From: Bacteroidales bacterium UBA2712
Lineage (GTDB): Bacteria; Bacteroidota; Bacteroidia; Bacteroidales; Paludibacteraceae
Direction: 5' to 3'
Assembly (NCBI GenBank): GCA_002354055.1
Contig: DEKW01000019.1
Coordinates: 1-34,495 of the forward strand
DNA length: 34,495 nucleotides
The notes under the pieces were generated by a model. That model did no database searches, was not told the origin of the DNA, and worked only from the letters and a program-made list of their open reading frames with translations. Position 1 is the stretch's first letter. Every line of letters starts with the position of its first letter. A program made the position numbers and the translations under genes. Of the stretch, positions 6,706-14,729 are shown piece after piece.

Positions 6706-7278
6706 TTATTGGTTTATATACGGTTGAATTTTGCCTAATGTCTCATTGATGTCGTTCACTTGCTCGGTTGCAATCATCGTTGAACGCAAGAACGGAGCCG
6801 TTGAGCGATTGATGATGTCATTGGCATAGAAAATCGCGTCCGCAGCTTCTTCCGGTGTGCTACATGTATCGCGGAATGGGTCTGTTGCTAATGTCCGCTG
6901 CTGATGTATGAACATACCGCCACCTATCGCGAGAAGAATAGCCACCGTTGCCGCTACGCGATACCACATCTTCGGAGGTGTTTTCAAACGGAAGATCACA
7001 CCTTTGCGTTGTTGGCTAACATGCGTAAGCGGTTGGATGTCCGACTTTCCAAGATTGTTGACAAAAGCGGCAATCTCATCTGCTATGTCTTGCGGCATCT
7101 CTTGGTCGGAGGTCTGTGCAAGCAATAGGAAGAGTTGCTTGTCTTCCTGCAAATCTTCCGGCACATCCTCACGACGGAAGAAATCAGCCAGCAGCCTTTC
7201 TTCTTCCGGTGTCGTTTGCCCCTCGTAGAAACGAGCGAGTAACGATTTGATTTGTTCTATGTTCATATCGTATGTCAT
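6706..7278 (-). CDS. Probable membrane anti-sigma factor
   Basis: This 190-residue protein has a cytoplasmic N-terminus (MNIEQIKSLLARFYEGQTTP, EEERLLADFF), a layout usual in Bacteroidetes anti-sigma factors that bind ECF sigma factors. One membrane helix follows at about residues 107-124 (VAATVAILLAIGGGMFI), and about 65 residues lie outside. The ATG at 7278 forms an ATGA overlap with the sigma factor stop, so the two are translationally coupled; a second ATG at 7266 is also possible. No FecR domain is visible in the short outer part, so it is not a standard FecR protein. The role is inferred from position and topology. Confidence 0.72.
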   Translation of the reverse strand: MTYDMNIEQIKSLLARFYEGQTTPEEERLLADFFRREDVPEDLQEDKQLFLLLAQTSDQEMPQDIADEIAAFVNNLGKSDIQPLTHVSQQRKGVIFRLKTPPKMWYRVAATVAILLAIGGGMFIHQQRTLATDPFRDTCSTPEEAADAIFYANDIINRSTAPFLRSTMIATEQVNDINETLGKIQPYINQ

Positions 7279-7760
7279 AGTTTTGCAGTCAGTTCTTTTA
7301 ATGTTTTTCTTGCTCTCGATAGCAAGGTATAAATGTTTTCGCGACTGAAATGGGTCAGTTCTTGTATCTGTTCGATCTCCAGTCCGTCAATGGTGCGTAA
7401 CCGTAAAATAATTTGTTGGTCGCTTGGCAGTTTGTCAATCAGTTGTATTACTGCGTTGAGGTCACTTGCCGCTTCAATCTGATTTTCGGTGTTGTGGTCT
7501 AAAAGCGTCTCAAGGGTTTCGTCATCTGCTTGTGCACTTCTGGACTTGAGACGGTCAAGGCAGTTGTTTCGCACCGTTGTTAAAACAAACGGAAGTGGTG
7601 GTTTGTCGGGTTCTATCGTGTCCCGTTTGACCCATAACTCGGAGTACACATCTTGCACGCAGTCCCGCGCCTCGTCACGGTTACGGAGCAAGTTGTATGC
7701 AAGCGCATACATCTTTCCGCTAAACGGTAAATATATTTGCGTAAACTGCTCGTGCGTCAT
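7275..7760 (-). CDS. ECF-type RNA polymerase sigma factor
   Basis: This 161-residue protein contains sigma region 2 (MYALAYNLLRNRDEARDCVQ, DVYSELW), a linker, and sigma region 4 with a helix-turn-helix (LPSDQQIILRLRTIDGLEIE, then HFSRENIYTLLSRARKTL). Length and order match Bacteroidetes ECF sigma factors. The ATG at 7760 is preferred because the truncated copy at 3543-3884 also begins MTHEQFT; another ATG at 7826 lies only about 14 bases after the predicted transcription start. The promoter at 7847-7878 is of the housekeeping type. It heads the operon with the anti-sigma factor, DUF4252 protein and barrel, which are likely its regulators and targets. Confidence 0.92.
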   Translation of the reverse strand: MTHEQFTQIYLPFSGKMYALAYNLLRNRDEARDCVQDVYSELWVKRDTIEPDKPPLPFVLTTVRNNCLDRLKSRSAQADDETLETLLDHNTENQIEAASDLNAVIQLIDKLPSDQQIILRLRTIDGLEIEQIQELTHFSRENIYTLLSRARKTLKELTAKL

Positions 7761-7846
7761 ACTCTGTTTCGATGGCTTTCTATATGTAATACGATTTTCT
7801 TGCCCAAATCTTACAACCAACTTCATTTTTTTTCCGAAAAACTGCA

Positions 7847-7878
7847 CAAAGGTACAATATTTTTTCGAGATATGCAAA
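7847..7878 (-). promoter_or_regulatory. Bacteroidetes promoter of the sigma factor operon
   Basis: TTTG (7878-7875), 20 bases, then TACCTTTG (7854-7847) on the minus strand. Transcription should start near 7840, about 80 bases before the chosen start codon. Confidence 0.83.
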
Positions 7879-8017
7879 TAATGTTTTGATTTTGATAAGG
7901 GAATGTGTTGATATTTGTGTTGTATCCCGCGTTTGCTCCGCATTTCCGTCTAAATCGGAATATTTATTTGCCTATGTCAAAAAAAAGTTGTAACTTGCGT
8001 AGGGAGACGATGATTTT
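7879..8017. other. Intergenic stretch without visible features
   Basis: Between the sigma factor promoter and the terminator at 8018-8050 I see only AT-rich DNA with no reading frame, repeat or promoter that I can support. Confidence 0.5.
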
Positions 8018-8050
8018 AAAAAAAATAGCAGCAACGGAATCCGTTGCTGC
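8018..8050 (-). terminator. Strong intrinsic terminator after the GIY-YIG gene
   Basis: GCAGCAACGG (8028-8037) and CCGTTGCTGC (8041-8050) make a perfect 10-bp stem with a 3-base loop. On the minus strand it is followed by TATTTTTTTT. It separates the defence island from the sigma factor operon. Confidence 0.92.
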
Positions 8051-8088
8051 CTAAATAGTACCCATTAAGGATATTCGGGGGCTAATCA

Positions 8089-8340
8089 TTACTTTCCAGT
8101 GTCGTTTTGGTTGTACTTTGGACGCTCTCCGTGATGATTTTGCTTATAGGTGTCTATGCGCTGCTCTTCCCATTTCTCTGCCGTAGTGCGAGATACTTTA
8201 GGACCGATAGTGACCATTCTGGTGAAATCTTTGTCCGCAGTATGCTCTTGCGCACGCCTGTCTGGATTATTGGTTATACCAACATAAACAACTTTATTCC
8301 CATCTCTTAATTCGTACCTTGTTGTGTCTCTTTCTGCCAT
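8089..8340 (-). CDS. Small GIY-YIG-like nuclease domain protein
   Basis: This 83-residue protein begins MAERDTTRYELRDGNKVVYV and continues GITNNPDRRAQEH, which matches the core of a GIY-YIG nuclease (beta strand with Tyr, V-YVGIT, then the Arg-containing helix). The C-terminal part keeps a Glu (EKWEEQRIDTYKQNHHG) where the metal-binding Glu is expected. It is close to the minimal domain size. The ATG at 8340 lies 8 bases after a perfect AGGAGG (8354-8349), unusual in a phylum that rarely uses Shine-Dalgarno pairing. A sigma70-like promoter lies upstream and a strong terminator downstream. It faces away from the defence operon. DNA cleavage is likely but unproven; recent transfer from a Gram-positive donor is my inference. 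Confidence 0.78.
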   Translation of the reverse strand: MAERDTTRYELRDGNKVVYVGITNNPDRRAQEHTADKDFTRMVTIGPKVSRTTAEKWEEQRIDTYKQNHHGERPKYNQNDTGK

Positions 8341-8348
8341 ACCATACA

Positions 8349-8354
8349 CCTCCT
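8349..8354 (-). promoter_or_regulatory. Perfect Shine-Dalgarno AGGAGG for the GIY-YIG gene
   Basis: AGGAGG on the minus strand sits 8 bases before the ATG at 8340. It fixes that start and excludes a GTG at 8349, which overlaps the site. I saw no other start in the window with such a site. Confidence 0.8.
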
Positions 8355-8429
8355 CTCATGGCACTTAATGTGTTAGACTAATACCTTCTTTTCTACAGGT
8401 TCGGGTTCTATCCTGGTCGACTGACATCG

Positions 8430-8457
8430 TATATAGTACAAAAACCATGCCGTACAA
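8430..8457 (-). promoter_or_regulatory. Possible sigma70-style promoter (TTGTAC-16-TATATA)
   Basis: On the minus strand TTGTAC (8457-8452) is followed after 16 bases by TATATA (8435-8430). This resembles a classical -35/-10 promoter rather than the Bacteroidetes form found at other genes here. It would give a leader of about 80 bases ending in the AGGAGG site. AT-rich sequence makes chance matches possible. Confidence 0.4.
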
Positions 8458-8547
8458 AAAGAAACTGACATTTTGGCATATTTAAAATAGAAAATCAGAC
8501 AGAAAGTGGCTAAAAATTAAAATAAAATTCAAATTTTTGAAAATTTA

Positions 8548-8579
8548 TTTGCAAATGTAATTTATTTTTTGTATCTTTG
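8548..8579 (+). promoter_or_regulatory. Bacteroidetes promoter of the defence operon
   Basis: TTTG (8548-8551), exactly 20 bases, then TATCTTTG (8572-8579). The start site is predicted near 8586, about 40 bases before the first gene. I see no further promoter of this type before 14836, so all six defence genes are probably transcribed from here. Confidence 0.85.
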
Positions 8580-8625
8580 CAGCCGATTTTAGTAAAATTA
8601 ATGCCAACATTAAAAGTTTAATTCC

Positions 8626-9894
8626 ATGCTTGAAGAATTAAGTGCAAAAAATCTTCTATCATTCCGTGATGAAATGTGCCTGAGTTTTGAGGCAACGAAC
8701 GATATGATGGGAGAAGAGCAATTAGTAGCAACCATGCCTGATGGCAAGCGACTGCTGCGACTTGGTATGATCTATGGCGCTAATGCGTCTGGAAAGTCAA
8801 ATGTGTTATTTATTCTGAATAGTCTCAAGAGATATTGGGGGCTTGTTCCGAAAGATGTAGATGAAACTACAGGTTGGATGCCGTTCCGTTTTGACACGGA
8901 AACACCAAATCAACCCACTGAGTTGACGCTTCGTTTTTACGCGAAGGGCACGCGTTATTGGTATGTTCTCCGGCTAACAGAACATCAAGTACTTGAAGAG
9001 AAATTATCGTACTACTCTTCCAATCGTCCAACAATGCTCTTTCATCGCATTATGGAGAATGGTCGACTTCAGCTGAATGTAAATCCTGCTGTGAACAAGT
9101 TAAACGATGTAGAGTTGCAACAATTGCAAATCAATTGCTTTGACAATATGTCGTTCTTTGCTGCACGAGGAAAGGTGAATGTTCAACTATCCTATATAGA
9201 TGAAGCCCGTGAATGGATGCGTATGCAAGTTCTTGAGACGGTTGATCCGGATTTGCATATGTTCGATTATGCAAAATCAAAAATCGAAACGAATCCGGAG
9301 TTGGTCCCCTATTTGTTGGAAAAATTAAGTTCGTCTGATTTTAATATTACAGGTTTGCAAACGGAACGTCAAGCATCTGATATCCCTGTTGAAATGATCA
9401 AAATGATTAATGAAGCTTCTGATATATCTGATGATATGAAACGCAACCTGCTCACAGATCTACAGGCGAAATTTGAACATACGGTTTATAATAGTCGTGG
9501 AGAAGAGAAATATATATTAGAGGATGGATGGGAGTCGCGAGGAACAAGAAGAATGATCGGAGTAGAATCAGTTATTTTCCGAGCTAACAAAAAAGGAGCA
9601 CTGCTTCCGATTGATGAGATTGAGTCGTCATTGCATCCGGCATTAATAGAACGAGTATTATATGACTTCCTTAAAACGGGAGGAGAGAGCCAGTTGTTGG
9701 TCACAACCCATTATGATTATCTTTTGGATTTAGTTAATGATTTAATTCGTAAAGACTGTGTTTGGTTTACCGAGAAAGGTAAGGACGGCGCGTCGACGTT
9801 ATATTCGTTGGCAGAGTTTGCAGGTCTAAATAAGTTGCGTTCGCTTCAACGGGCATATCGTGGAGGGCGATTTGGTGCAACCCCTAATATTTAA
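8626..9894 (+). CDS. AAA family ATPase, RloA/AbiLi-like
   Basis: This 422-residue protein begins MLEELSAKNLLSFRDEMCLS, the usual opening of AAA15/AAA21 SMC-like ATPases. Walker A is GANASGKSN (residues 51-59), and Walker B is LLPIDEIESSLHP with D330 and E331. A switch histidine follows in VTTHYDYLLD. The middle part is the variable helical insert. The next gene, 4 bp away, encodes an RloB protein; an AAA ATPase with RloB is the arrangement of RloAB and the abortive-infection system AbiL. It probably senses infection and controls the partner nuclease. It lacks an OLD-type Toprim domain, so the nuclease function is left to the partner. Confidence 0.87.
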   Translation: MLEELSAKNLLSFRDEMCLSFEATNDMMGEEQLVATMPDGKRLLRLGMIYGANASGKSNVLFILNSLKRYWGLVPKDVDETTGWMPFRFDTETPNQPTELTLRFYAKGTRYWYVLRLTEHQVLEEKLSYYSSNRPTMLFHRIMENGRLQLNVNPAVNKLNDVELQQLQINCFDNMSFFAARGKVNVQLSYIDEAREWMRMQVLETVDPDLHMFDYAKSKIETNPELVPYLLEKLSSSDFNITGLQTERQASDIPVEMIKMINEASDISDDMKRNLLTDLQAKFEHTVYNSRGEEKYILEDGWESRGTRRMIGVESVIFRANKKGALLPIDEIESSLHPALIERVLYDFLKTGGESQLLVTTHYDYLLDLVNDLIRKDCVWFTEKGKDGASTLYSLAEFAGLNKLRSLQRAYRGGRFGATPNI

Positions 9895-9898
9895 TCAT

Positions 9899-10501
9899 AT
9901 GGCACGGAAGAAAGAAACTCGAAAACTGCGAGAACCGTTACCAACAGTAATTGGGGCGGGTATAACAGAGAAATGGTATTTTCGCCATTTGAAGAATCTT
10001 GAGCATCTGAAACTTGAAGTGAAACCGAAATATTTTGGGTCAGATACGGCATATGATATGCAGAAATTAGTTGAAGGCGTTTTATCTATGGGAGGAAAAG
10101 CCATTTGTGTTTTTGACATGGATACTACTCAATGGGATGAAGTCGAAAAGGAACGAAAGGAACGATTTATTGAAGAATATTGCAAGAATCAGGATGTCAT
10201 ATTATGTGACAGTATGCCTAGTATAGAATATTGGTTTTTGCTCCATTTTGAAAAAACTAACCATTATTTTAAATCTTCGGATAGAGTAATTAAAGTCTTA
10301 GAACAGTATATGCCTTTTGAAAAAACGGAAAAGTTTTTGTCACAACCCCAATGGTTTACTCATTTAGTAAGTAATAATAGAGGTAAACAGGCGATGCGTA
10401 ATACGGAAGAACTTGGGGAATTAGGAGAGTCTTACACAAAAATTCCAAAAGCAATACGATTCTTGGTAGAGAGGCAAAAAGAAGTAATTGTTACATATTG
10501 A
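9899..10501 (+). CDS. RloB family protein (AbiLii-like, Toprim-type nuclease)
   Basis: This 200-residue protein shows the RloB signature. GITEKWYFRHL carries E24 near the N-terminus, AICVFDMDT gives D73 and D75, and DSMPSIEYWFLLHFEKTNHY follows at 104-123. These acidic residues match a Toprim-like metal site expected to cleave nucleic acid. The ATG at 9899 lies 4 bp after the ATPase stop; an upstream in-frame start would overlap the ATPase gene and precede the usual N-terminus. It is the effector candidate of the RloAB/AbiL-like pair. Its TGA is 14 bp before the CapV start, tying the pair to the CBASS genes. Confidence 0.87.
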   Translation: MARKKETRKLREPLPTVIGAGITEKWYFRHLKNLEHLKLEVKPKYFGSDTAYDMQKLVEGVLSMGGKAICVFDMDTTQWDEVEKERKERFIEEYCKNQDVILCDSMPSIEYWFLLHFEKTNHYFKSSDRVIKVLEQYMPFEKTEKFLSQPQWFTHLVSNNRGKQAMRNTEELGELGESYTKIPKAIRFLVERQKEVIVTY

Positions 10502-10515
10502 TTCTAGGAATGGAT

Positions 10516-11496
10516 ATGGCAGAGAAGCGTTTTAAAATATTATGTATTGACGGTGGCGGAATAAAAGGTTTATATTCGGCAGAGGTACTGAATACATTAG
10601 AGCATACTTATGGACCTCTATCTGATTATTTTGACATGATATGTGGGACTTCTACTGGAGGTATAATTGCTCTGGGCATATCGGCAAAGATTCCCATGCA
10701 AAATATAGTTGCTTTTTATGAAACAAAAGGAACTTCAATTTTTAGTCAGTGGAAGAAGTTTTGGCCGTTAAGAGATTTTTTGCTAATACTTAGACAAGCT
10801 CTTATATGTAGTAAATATTCAAATCGAGCATTAAAAAAGGCTCTAAAAGAAGTGTTCGGAGAAAAAAAGATAGCTGAAAGTAATAATCTTTTATGTATAC
10901 CTTCATATAATGTAACTTATGCACAACCACGAGTTTTTAAGAAAGACTATGGTCGGCTTAATCAAGATAGTTAAAAGACGTATGTAGATGTAGCGTTAGC
11001 AACTTCTGCTGCACCTACATATTTGCCATTACATACAATTAATAACGTTGATTACGTGGATGGAGGACTTTGGGCAAATGATCCAACACAAGTAGCAATC
11101 TCTGAATATTTATTTTCATTTGCAGATAAGTATGATGGAGTAGACATATTATCTATTAGTAGCTGTGAAAAAAGTTCTGCAGAGACACCCTATTGTAAGC
11201 ATCGATCTTTCTTGGCTTGGTCACGAACGCTTTTTGACATGTATACAAATGGTCAAAATCAGTCTTCTCGGTTTTTTATTGAGAGGCTAAAAAATCATTT
11301 AGATTTTGATTTAAATATTGTTCGAATACAAAATGCCCCGCTTTCACCTGTGCAAGCGAAAATTATTGATATGGATAATGCTTCTTGGCGTGCTCTTAAA
11401 TGTTTATCTGGAATAGGAAAAACGGTAGGCGCAAATTACAAGGATAAACCCGAAGTGAAATATTTTTTTGAAACGAAAAAAACTTATAATTTTTAG
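10516..11496 (+). pseudogene. capV: CBASS patatin-like phospholipase CapV, interrupted by an in-frame stop
   Basis: The reading frame encodes a patatin phospholipase. It has the oxyanion loop DGGGIKG (residues 12-18), the nucleophile elbow GTSTGG (Ser46) and, further on, VDVALATSAAPTYLP and VDGGLWANDP with catalytic Asp182. A TAA at 10972-10974 (codon 153) interrupts it, yet the same frame continues at once with KTYVDVALATSAAP, so this is a single nonsense codon and not a frameshift. Without readthrough the product lacks the catalytic Asp. At about 325 residues the restored length fits CapV. In type II CBASS, CapV is activated by a cyclic nucleotide and degrades membrane phospholipids. The ATG at 10510 is an alternative start. 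It precedes the CD-NTase gene by 4 bp. Recent mutation, a subclonal variant or a sequencing error are all possible. Confidence 0.88.
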
Positions 11497-11500
11497 AATT

Positions 11501-12469
11501 ATGGCAAATAATCATGACCAGTTTATTGAGTTTGATAAAGCGATTTCTTTGTCAGAGACAAGAAAAAAGCAATTGATAGATCAACGTAAGTTGTTACGTG
11601 ACAAAATTAGTAATTATTTTTCCGATAATTATAGCGATGAGATTCAGCCGGAATATAGAATGCAAGGTTCATTTGCAATGGAGACTCTGCTCAATCCTAT
11701 TAAAGATGATGATGGCTTGGCTGTATATGATTTAGATGATGGAGTATATTTCATAGGGGATGTAAAGGAACGCATGTCTGTATCTACATATCATAATAGG
11801 GTAGTGTCTGCTGTTGATGGTCATACTCAGACACCGCCAAAGAACAAATCAACATGCGTGAGAGTGATTTACGCTGATGGACACCATATAGATTTACCAA
11901 TTTATTTTCAAGAACCAAATAAAAGTCCGCAATTGGCTCATTTGACTAAGGGCTGGATGACATCATGTCCTAAAGAATTATACGAATGGTTTAATAATCA
12001 ATCAACTCACCCACAATTAAGAAGAATAGTAAAATATTTAAAAGCGTGGGCGGACTACGTAGAATCGGAGAACCAAAGAATTAAAATGCCTTGTTGGTGC
12101 ATATTGACTATCCTCGCAGTATATCATTTTTTACCTAATGATAGAGATGATATAGCATTCAAGGATGTAGTATGCAAGATGTATGATTCCTTGCAACATT
12201 TATTTTATTGTCGCCGACCTGTTGCACCATACGAAAATTTGTTTGAAGAGTATTCAGATACACGACGAGATGCTTTCTTGGATAAATTAAAAAGTCTGAA
12301 AGACGATGCTGTACGGGCAATTAATTCTAAAAATCCTCATGACGCCTGCTTGAAATGGCAATTGCACTTTGGCGAACGTTTTTGCTGCTCTTCTGCTCTT
12401 GATAAAGATGAGGATGCTCTTGAACAATCTTCAGCAGGACCAAAATTGAATACAAGTCGTTATGCGTGA
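11501..12469 (+). CDS. CBASS CD-NTase (cGAS/DncV-like nucleotidyltransferase)
   Basis: This 322-residue enzyme carries the nucleotidyltransferase site QGSFAM (G56, S57), then YDLDDGVYF with D77 and D79, then HIDLPIYF with D131. These are the three acidic metal ligands of DncV-like CD-NTases. It should make a cyclic di- or trinucleotide upon phage infection; the exact product cannot be read from sequence. The ATG at 11501 follows the CapV stop by 4 bp. The protein ends SRYA; in type II CBASS the last small residue of the CD-NTase is what Cap2 conjugates, so a terminal Ala is consistent. It overlaps the cap2 gene by 8 bp. It is shorter than V. cholerae DncV (436 residues), indicating a different clade. 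Confidence 0.92.
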   Translation: MANNHDQFIEFDKAISLSETRKKQLIDQRKLLRDKISNYFSDNYSDEIQPEYRMQGSFAMETLLNPIKDDDGLAVYDLDDGVYFIGDVKERMSVSTYHNRVVSAVDGHTQTPPKNKSTCVRVIYADGHHIDLPIYFQEPNKSPQLAHLTKGWMTSCPKELYEWFNNQSTHPQLRRIVKYLKAWADYVESENQRIKMPCWCILTILAVYHFLPNDRDDIAFKDVVCKMYDSLQHLFYCRRPVAPYENLFEEYSDTRRDAFLDKLKSLKDDAVRAINSKNPHDACLKWQLHFGERFCCSSALDKDEDALEQSSAGPKLNTSRYA

Positions 12470-14168
12470 CGTAACAGACATATTGCAAGAATGTTTCATA
12501 AATCTACAACTAACAGAGGATGTCACCAAGGTAAACGTAAAGGAAGTTTTGACTAGTCCTCTGGTTGCAGCAAAGTATATTGAATGTTGGGAGGTTAAAC
12601 CGTTGATATCGGTTTCTGGAATGGCGAAGCGCATTACATTGTATATGTGCTTCGATTCTTCTTTCCCATATTCTTGGCCAGATATATATTTCATAGACAA
12701 ACAATATGATTATTTAGCTCATATCGGGTATGATGACCGGAAATTATGTTTGTTTCCAGATGAAACAATGACCAATCCACAAGACCCGGAAGAGATGATA
12801 GATGATTCTCTAAAAATTGCACGTCAATTGTTGAGAGAAAATATTGAAGGTGAATTAAATGATGATTTTAAGCACGAAATATTAAGTTATTGGAGATATA
12901 CCTACGATAAGGAATCATATATTGGAACGGGATATATACTAAGTCGTTCGACTCTTTCTGAAGATGTACAATTGAAGGCTCGCTTCGCAAAAAATGACCT
13001 ATTTATCTTCGACGAAGCGGATACGACAGCTATCCGTATACTGAAGAATTGCTGCGGAGAACCAGAAGGGCGAATCTATGATGTTCTGTTTGTCTCTAAA
13101 TATATAGTGCCAGATAGACCTCCATATCATATTACTCCTTCTAAATTAGAAAAGAACGCATTAAGTTCTTTTGATGATATTAAAAGATTTATTGCGGAGC
13201 ATAAAAACACTTATTCATATCTTTTATTTCCCATACCAGATACCACATCATTCGGGGCTGTGCGTATCCCCCCAACTCCAACTGTATTAAACGGATTTAG
13301 GCGGGGTAAGGTTTCTCCCTTACAATATTTGTTTACTATGAATAAATCAGAATGCATGCTTCGTTATATTATACATCCTTATGATATTGAGCGTATTGGC
13401 GAGAGAACTTCTGGTCGAGTTTCAGAAAAACGAAATTATTGGATTGGCGGACTTGGAAGCATTGGCTCTAATTTAGTGTATTATTTAAATAGTGAACAGA
13501 ATGTGTCGTTTGTTTTGGCAGACGATGAATTGCTTACAGTAGATAATATCGGCAGGCATTTTCTAGGCATTCCTAGTATTGGAAAAGGCAAAGCAGAGGA
13601 AATGAAAAAATATATCTGTAGCCTTCGTCCGGAAAGAGTAGCTTTTGCTTTTCAAGAGTCTATAGAGCAGATACTATTCTCTAAAAAGATGGTGTCCAAT
13701 ACTCCTGATGCCTTATTTTTATGTACAGGAAATACGAATGCAGAACGATATATCTTGGAGAAGTTGAAAGACTACCTTCCAGAGTACCCGATTTTTATTC
13801 TATGGTTAGAACCGTATGCCATTGCTGGACACATGGCGTATATCAACCCCAAAGATAATATTTCTTCTGAGTTTTTGATAGGTTTATATCCATATAATCT
13901 AATAGCTGAATCCGAATATAATTCGGAAGATAAGACATTTACAAAGCAAGAATCTGGATGCGCAAATTCATATACAAATTATGGTGGCTCGGATGTGGTG
14001 TTATTTCTGTCAGCCATGTACCCGATTATACAAAAATTATTACAAGAACCAATAAAATCAACATGTTATAGATGGGTGGGAAATATAGATATAGCAAAAG
14101 AAAAGGGAATCCTTCTCTCCACGCAAGATCCACTAAGAAAATGCGAACTCCAATCATTCCATATGTAG
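12462..14168 (+). CDS. cap2: CBASS Cap2, E2-E1 ubiquitin-transfer fusion
   Basis: This 568-residue protein has an E2-like domain at about residues 1-150, with FPYSWPDIYF and catalytic Cys96 in RKLCLFPDE. A linker region follows, then a ThiF/E1 domain from about 325. The E1 part shows the nucleotide loop GGLGSIGSN (residues 329-337), then VLADDELLTVDNIGRHFLG, and the E1 cysteine C500 in QESGCANSY. In type II CBASS, Cap2 adenylates the CD-NTase C-terminus and transfers it to a target, priming the cyclase. Its start overlaps the CD-NTase gene by 8 bp and its end overlaps cap3 by 28 bp. All key residues appear intact. Confidence 0.92.
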   Translation: MRDVTDILQECFINLQLTEDVTKVNVKEVLTSPLVAAKYIECWEVKPLISVSGMAKRITLYMCFDSSFPYSWPDIYFIDKQYDYLAHIGYDDRKLCLFPDETMTNPQDPEEMIDDSLKIARQLLRENIEGELNDDFKHEILSYWRYTYDKESYIGTGYILSRSTLSEDVQLKARFAKNDLFIFDEADTTAIRILKNCCGEPEGRIYDVLFVSKYIVPDRPPYHITPSKLEKNALSSFDDIKRFIAEHKNTYSYLLFPIPDTTSFGAVRIPPTPTVLNGFRRGKVSPLQYLFTMNKSECMLRYIIHPYDIERIGERTSGRVSEKRNYWIGGLGSIGSNLVYYLNSEQNVSFVLADDELLTVDNIGRHFLGIPSIGKGKAEEMKKYICSLRPERVAFAFQESIEQILFSKKMVSNTPDALFLCTGNTNAERYILEKLKDYLPEYPIFILWLEPYAIAGHMAYINPKDNISSEFLIGLYPYNLIAESEYNSEDKTFTKQESGCANSYTNYGGSDVVLFLSAMYPIIQKLLQEPIKSTCYRWVGNIDIAKEKGILLSTQDPLRKCELQSFHM

Positions 14169-14596
14169 AAATTACACAGGAGGTGTTGGAGGCTCTGGAT
14201 GAACATAAGCAGATTGAAGGTCCGGAAATGGCAGGAGTGCTTATGGGGGTTGTGCTAGGAAATAATCGGTATAGGATAAAGAAAGTCTCACCTTCAATGA
14301 CAATTGAAGGGGCTACACGAACTGGCTGTGAGCGTGATGCCAATTTGGCAAATACGTTTGTTCAAGAACAATATGAACAATCTGGACATACTTGTATATA
14401 TCTGGGAGAATGGCATACGCACCCTGAAGTAGATCCAACACCATCTGGGATAGACATTTTTTCTATAATAAAAATTGCATATCTCCCAGATAATACTTTG
14501 CCATTTGTCATTTTGTGCATAGTTGGGTTGGAGAAGAATTATTGGGGATGTGTTGTAAATAATAAAATCAGGAGAATGGACATTCATGTAGTCTGA
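14141..14596 (+). CDS. cap3: CBASS Cap3, JAB/JAMM isopeptidase
   Basis: This 151-residue protein is a JAB domain metalloprotease. The JAMM zinc site is complete: E29 in GPEMAGVLMG, then H92 and H94 in GEWHTHPEVD, then S102 and D105 in PTPSGIDIF. In type II CBASS, Cap3 cuts the CD-NTase conjugates made by Cap2 and so limits signalling. The ATG at 14141 gives the expected N-terminus and a 28-bp overlap with cap2; an in-frame start at 14072 would add 23 basic residues with no family resemblance. It is the last gene of the defence operon; no strong terminator follows. Confidence 0.9.
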   Translation: MRTPIIPYVEITQEVLEALDEHKQIEGPEMAGVLMGVVLGNNRYRIKKVSPSMTIEGATRTGCERDANLANTFVQEQYEQSGHTCIYLGEWHTHPEVDPTPSGIDIFSIIKIAYLPDNTLPFVILCIVGLEKNYWGCVVNNKIRRMDIHVV

Positions 14597-14612
14597 AATA
14601 CTTATATTTCTA

Positions 14613-14692
14613 TAAGGTCTTCGCTAAAGCTCAGGTCTTTGTTTGTTGATTTTCTTTCCCTTTTTAATAAGGTATTCGCTACGCTCAGGTCT
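14613..14692. repeat. Two copies of a 25-26 bp direct repeat
   Basis: TAAGGTCTTCGCTAAAGC followed by TCAGGTCT (14613-14638) recurs as TAAGGTATTCGCTACGC followed by TCAGGTCT (14668-14692), 55 bp apart. It begins 17 bp after the cap3 stop. It may mark the edge of the island or be an intergenic repeat of the host genome. Confidence 0.75.
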
Positions 14693-14729
14693 GTGTTATA
14701 TATTTTTGAACCTTGTTGACCAATCCTGT

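Noticed and set aside
7761..7943. N-terminal extension of the sigma factor to 7943
   Set aside because: The promoter at 7847-7878 lies inside it, so most of it could not be in the transcript.
14072..14140. Extended start of Cap3
   Set aside because: The extra residues are basic, lie inside cap2 and precede the usual JAB start.
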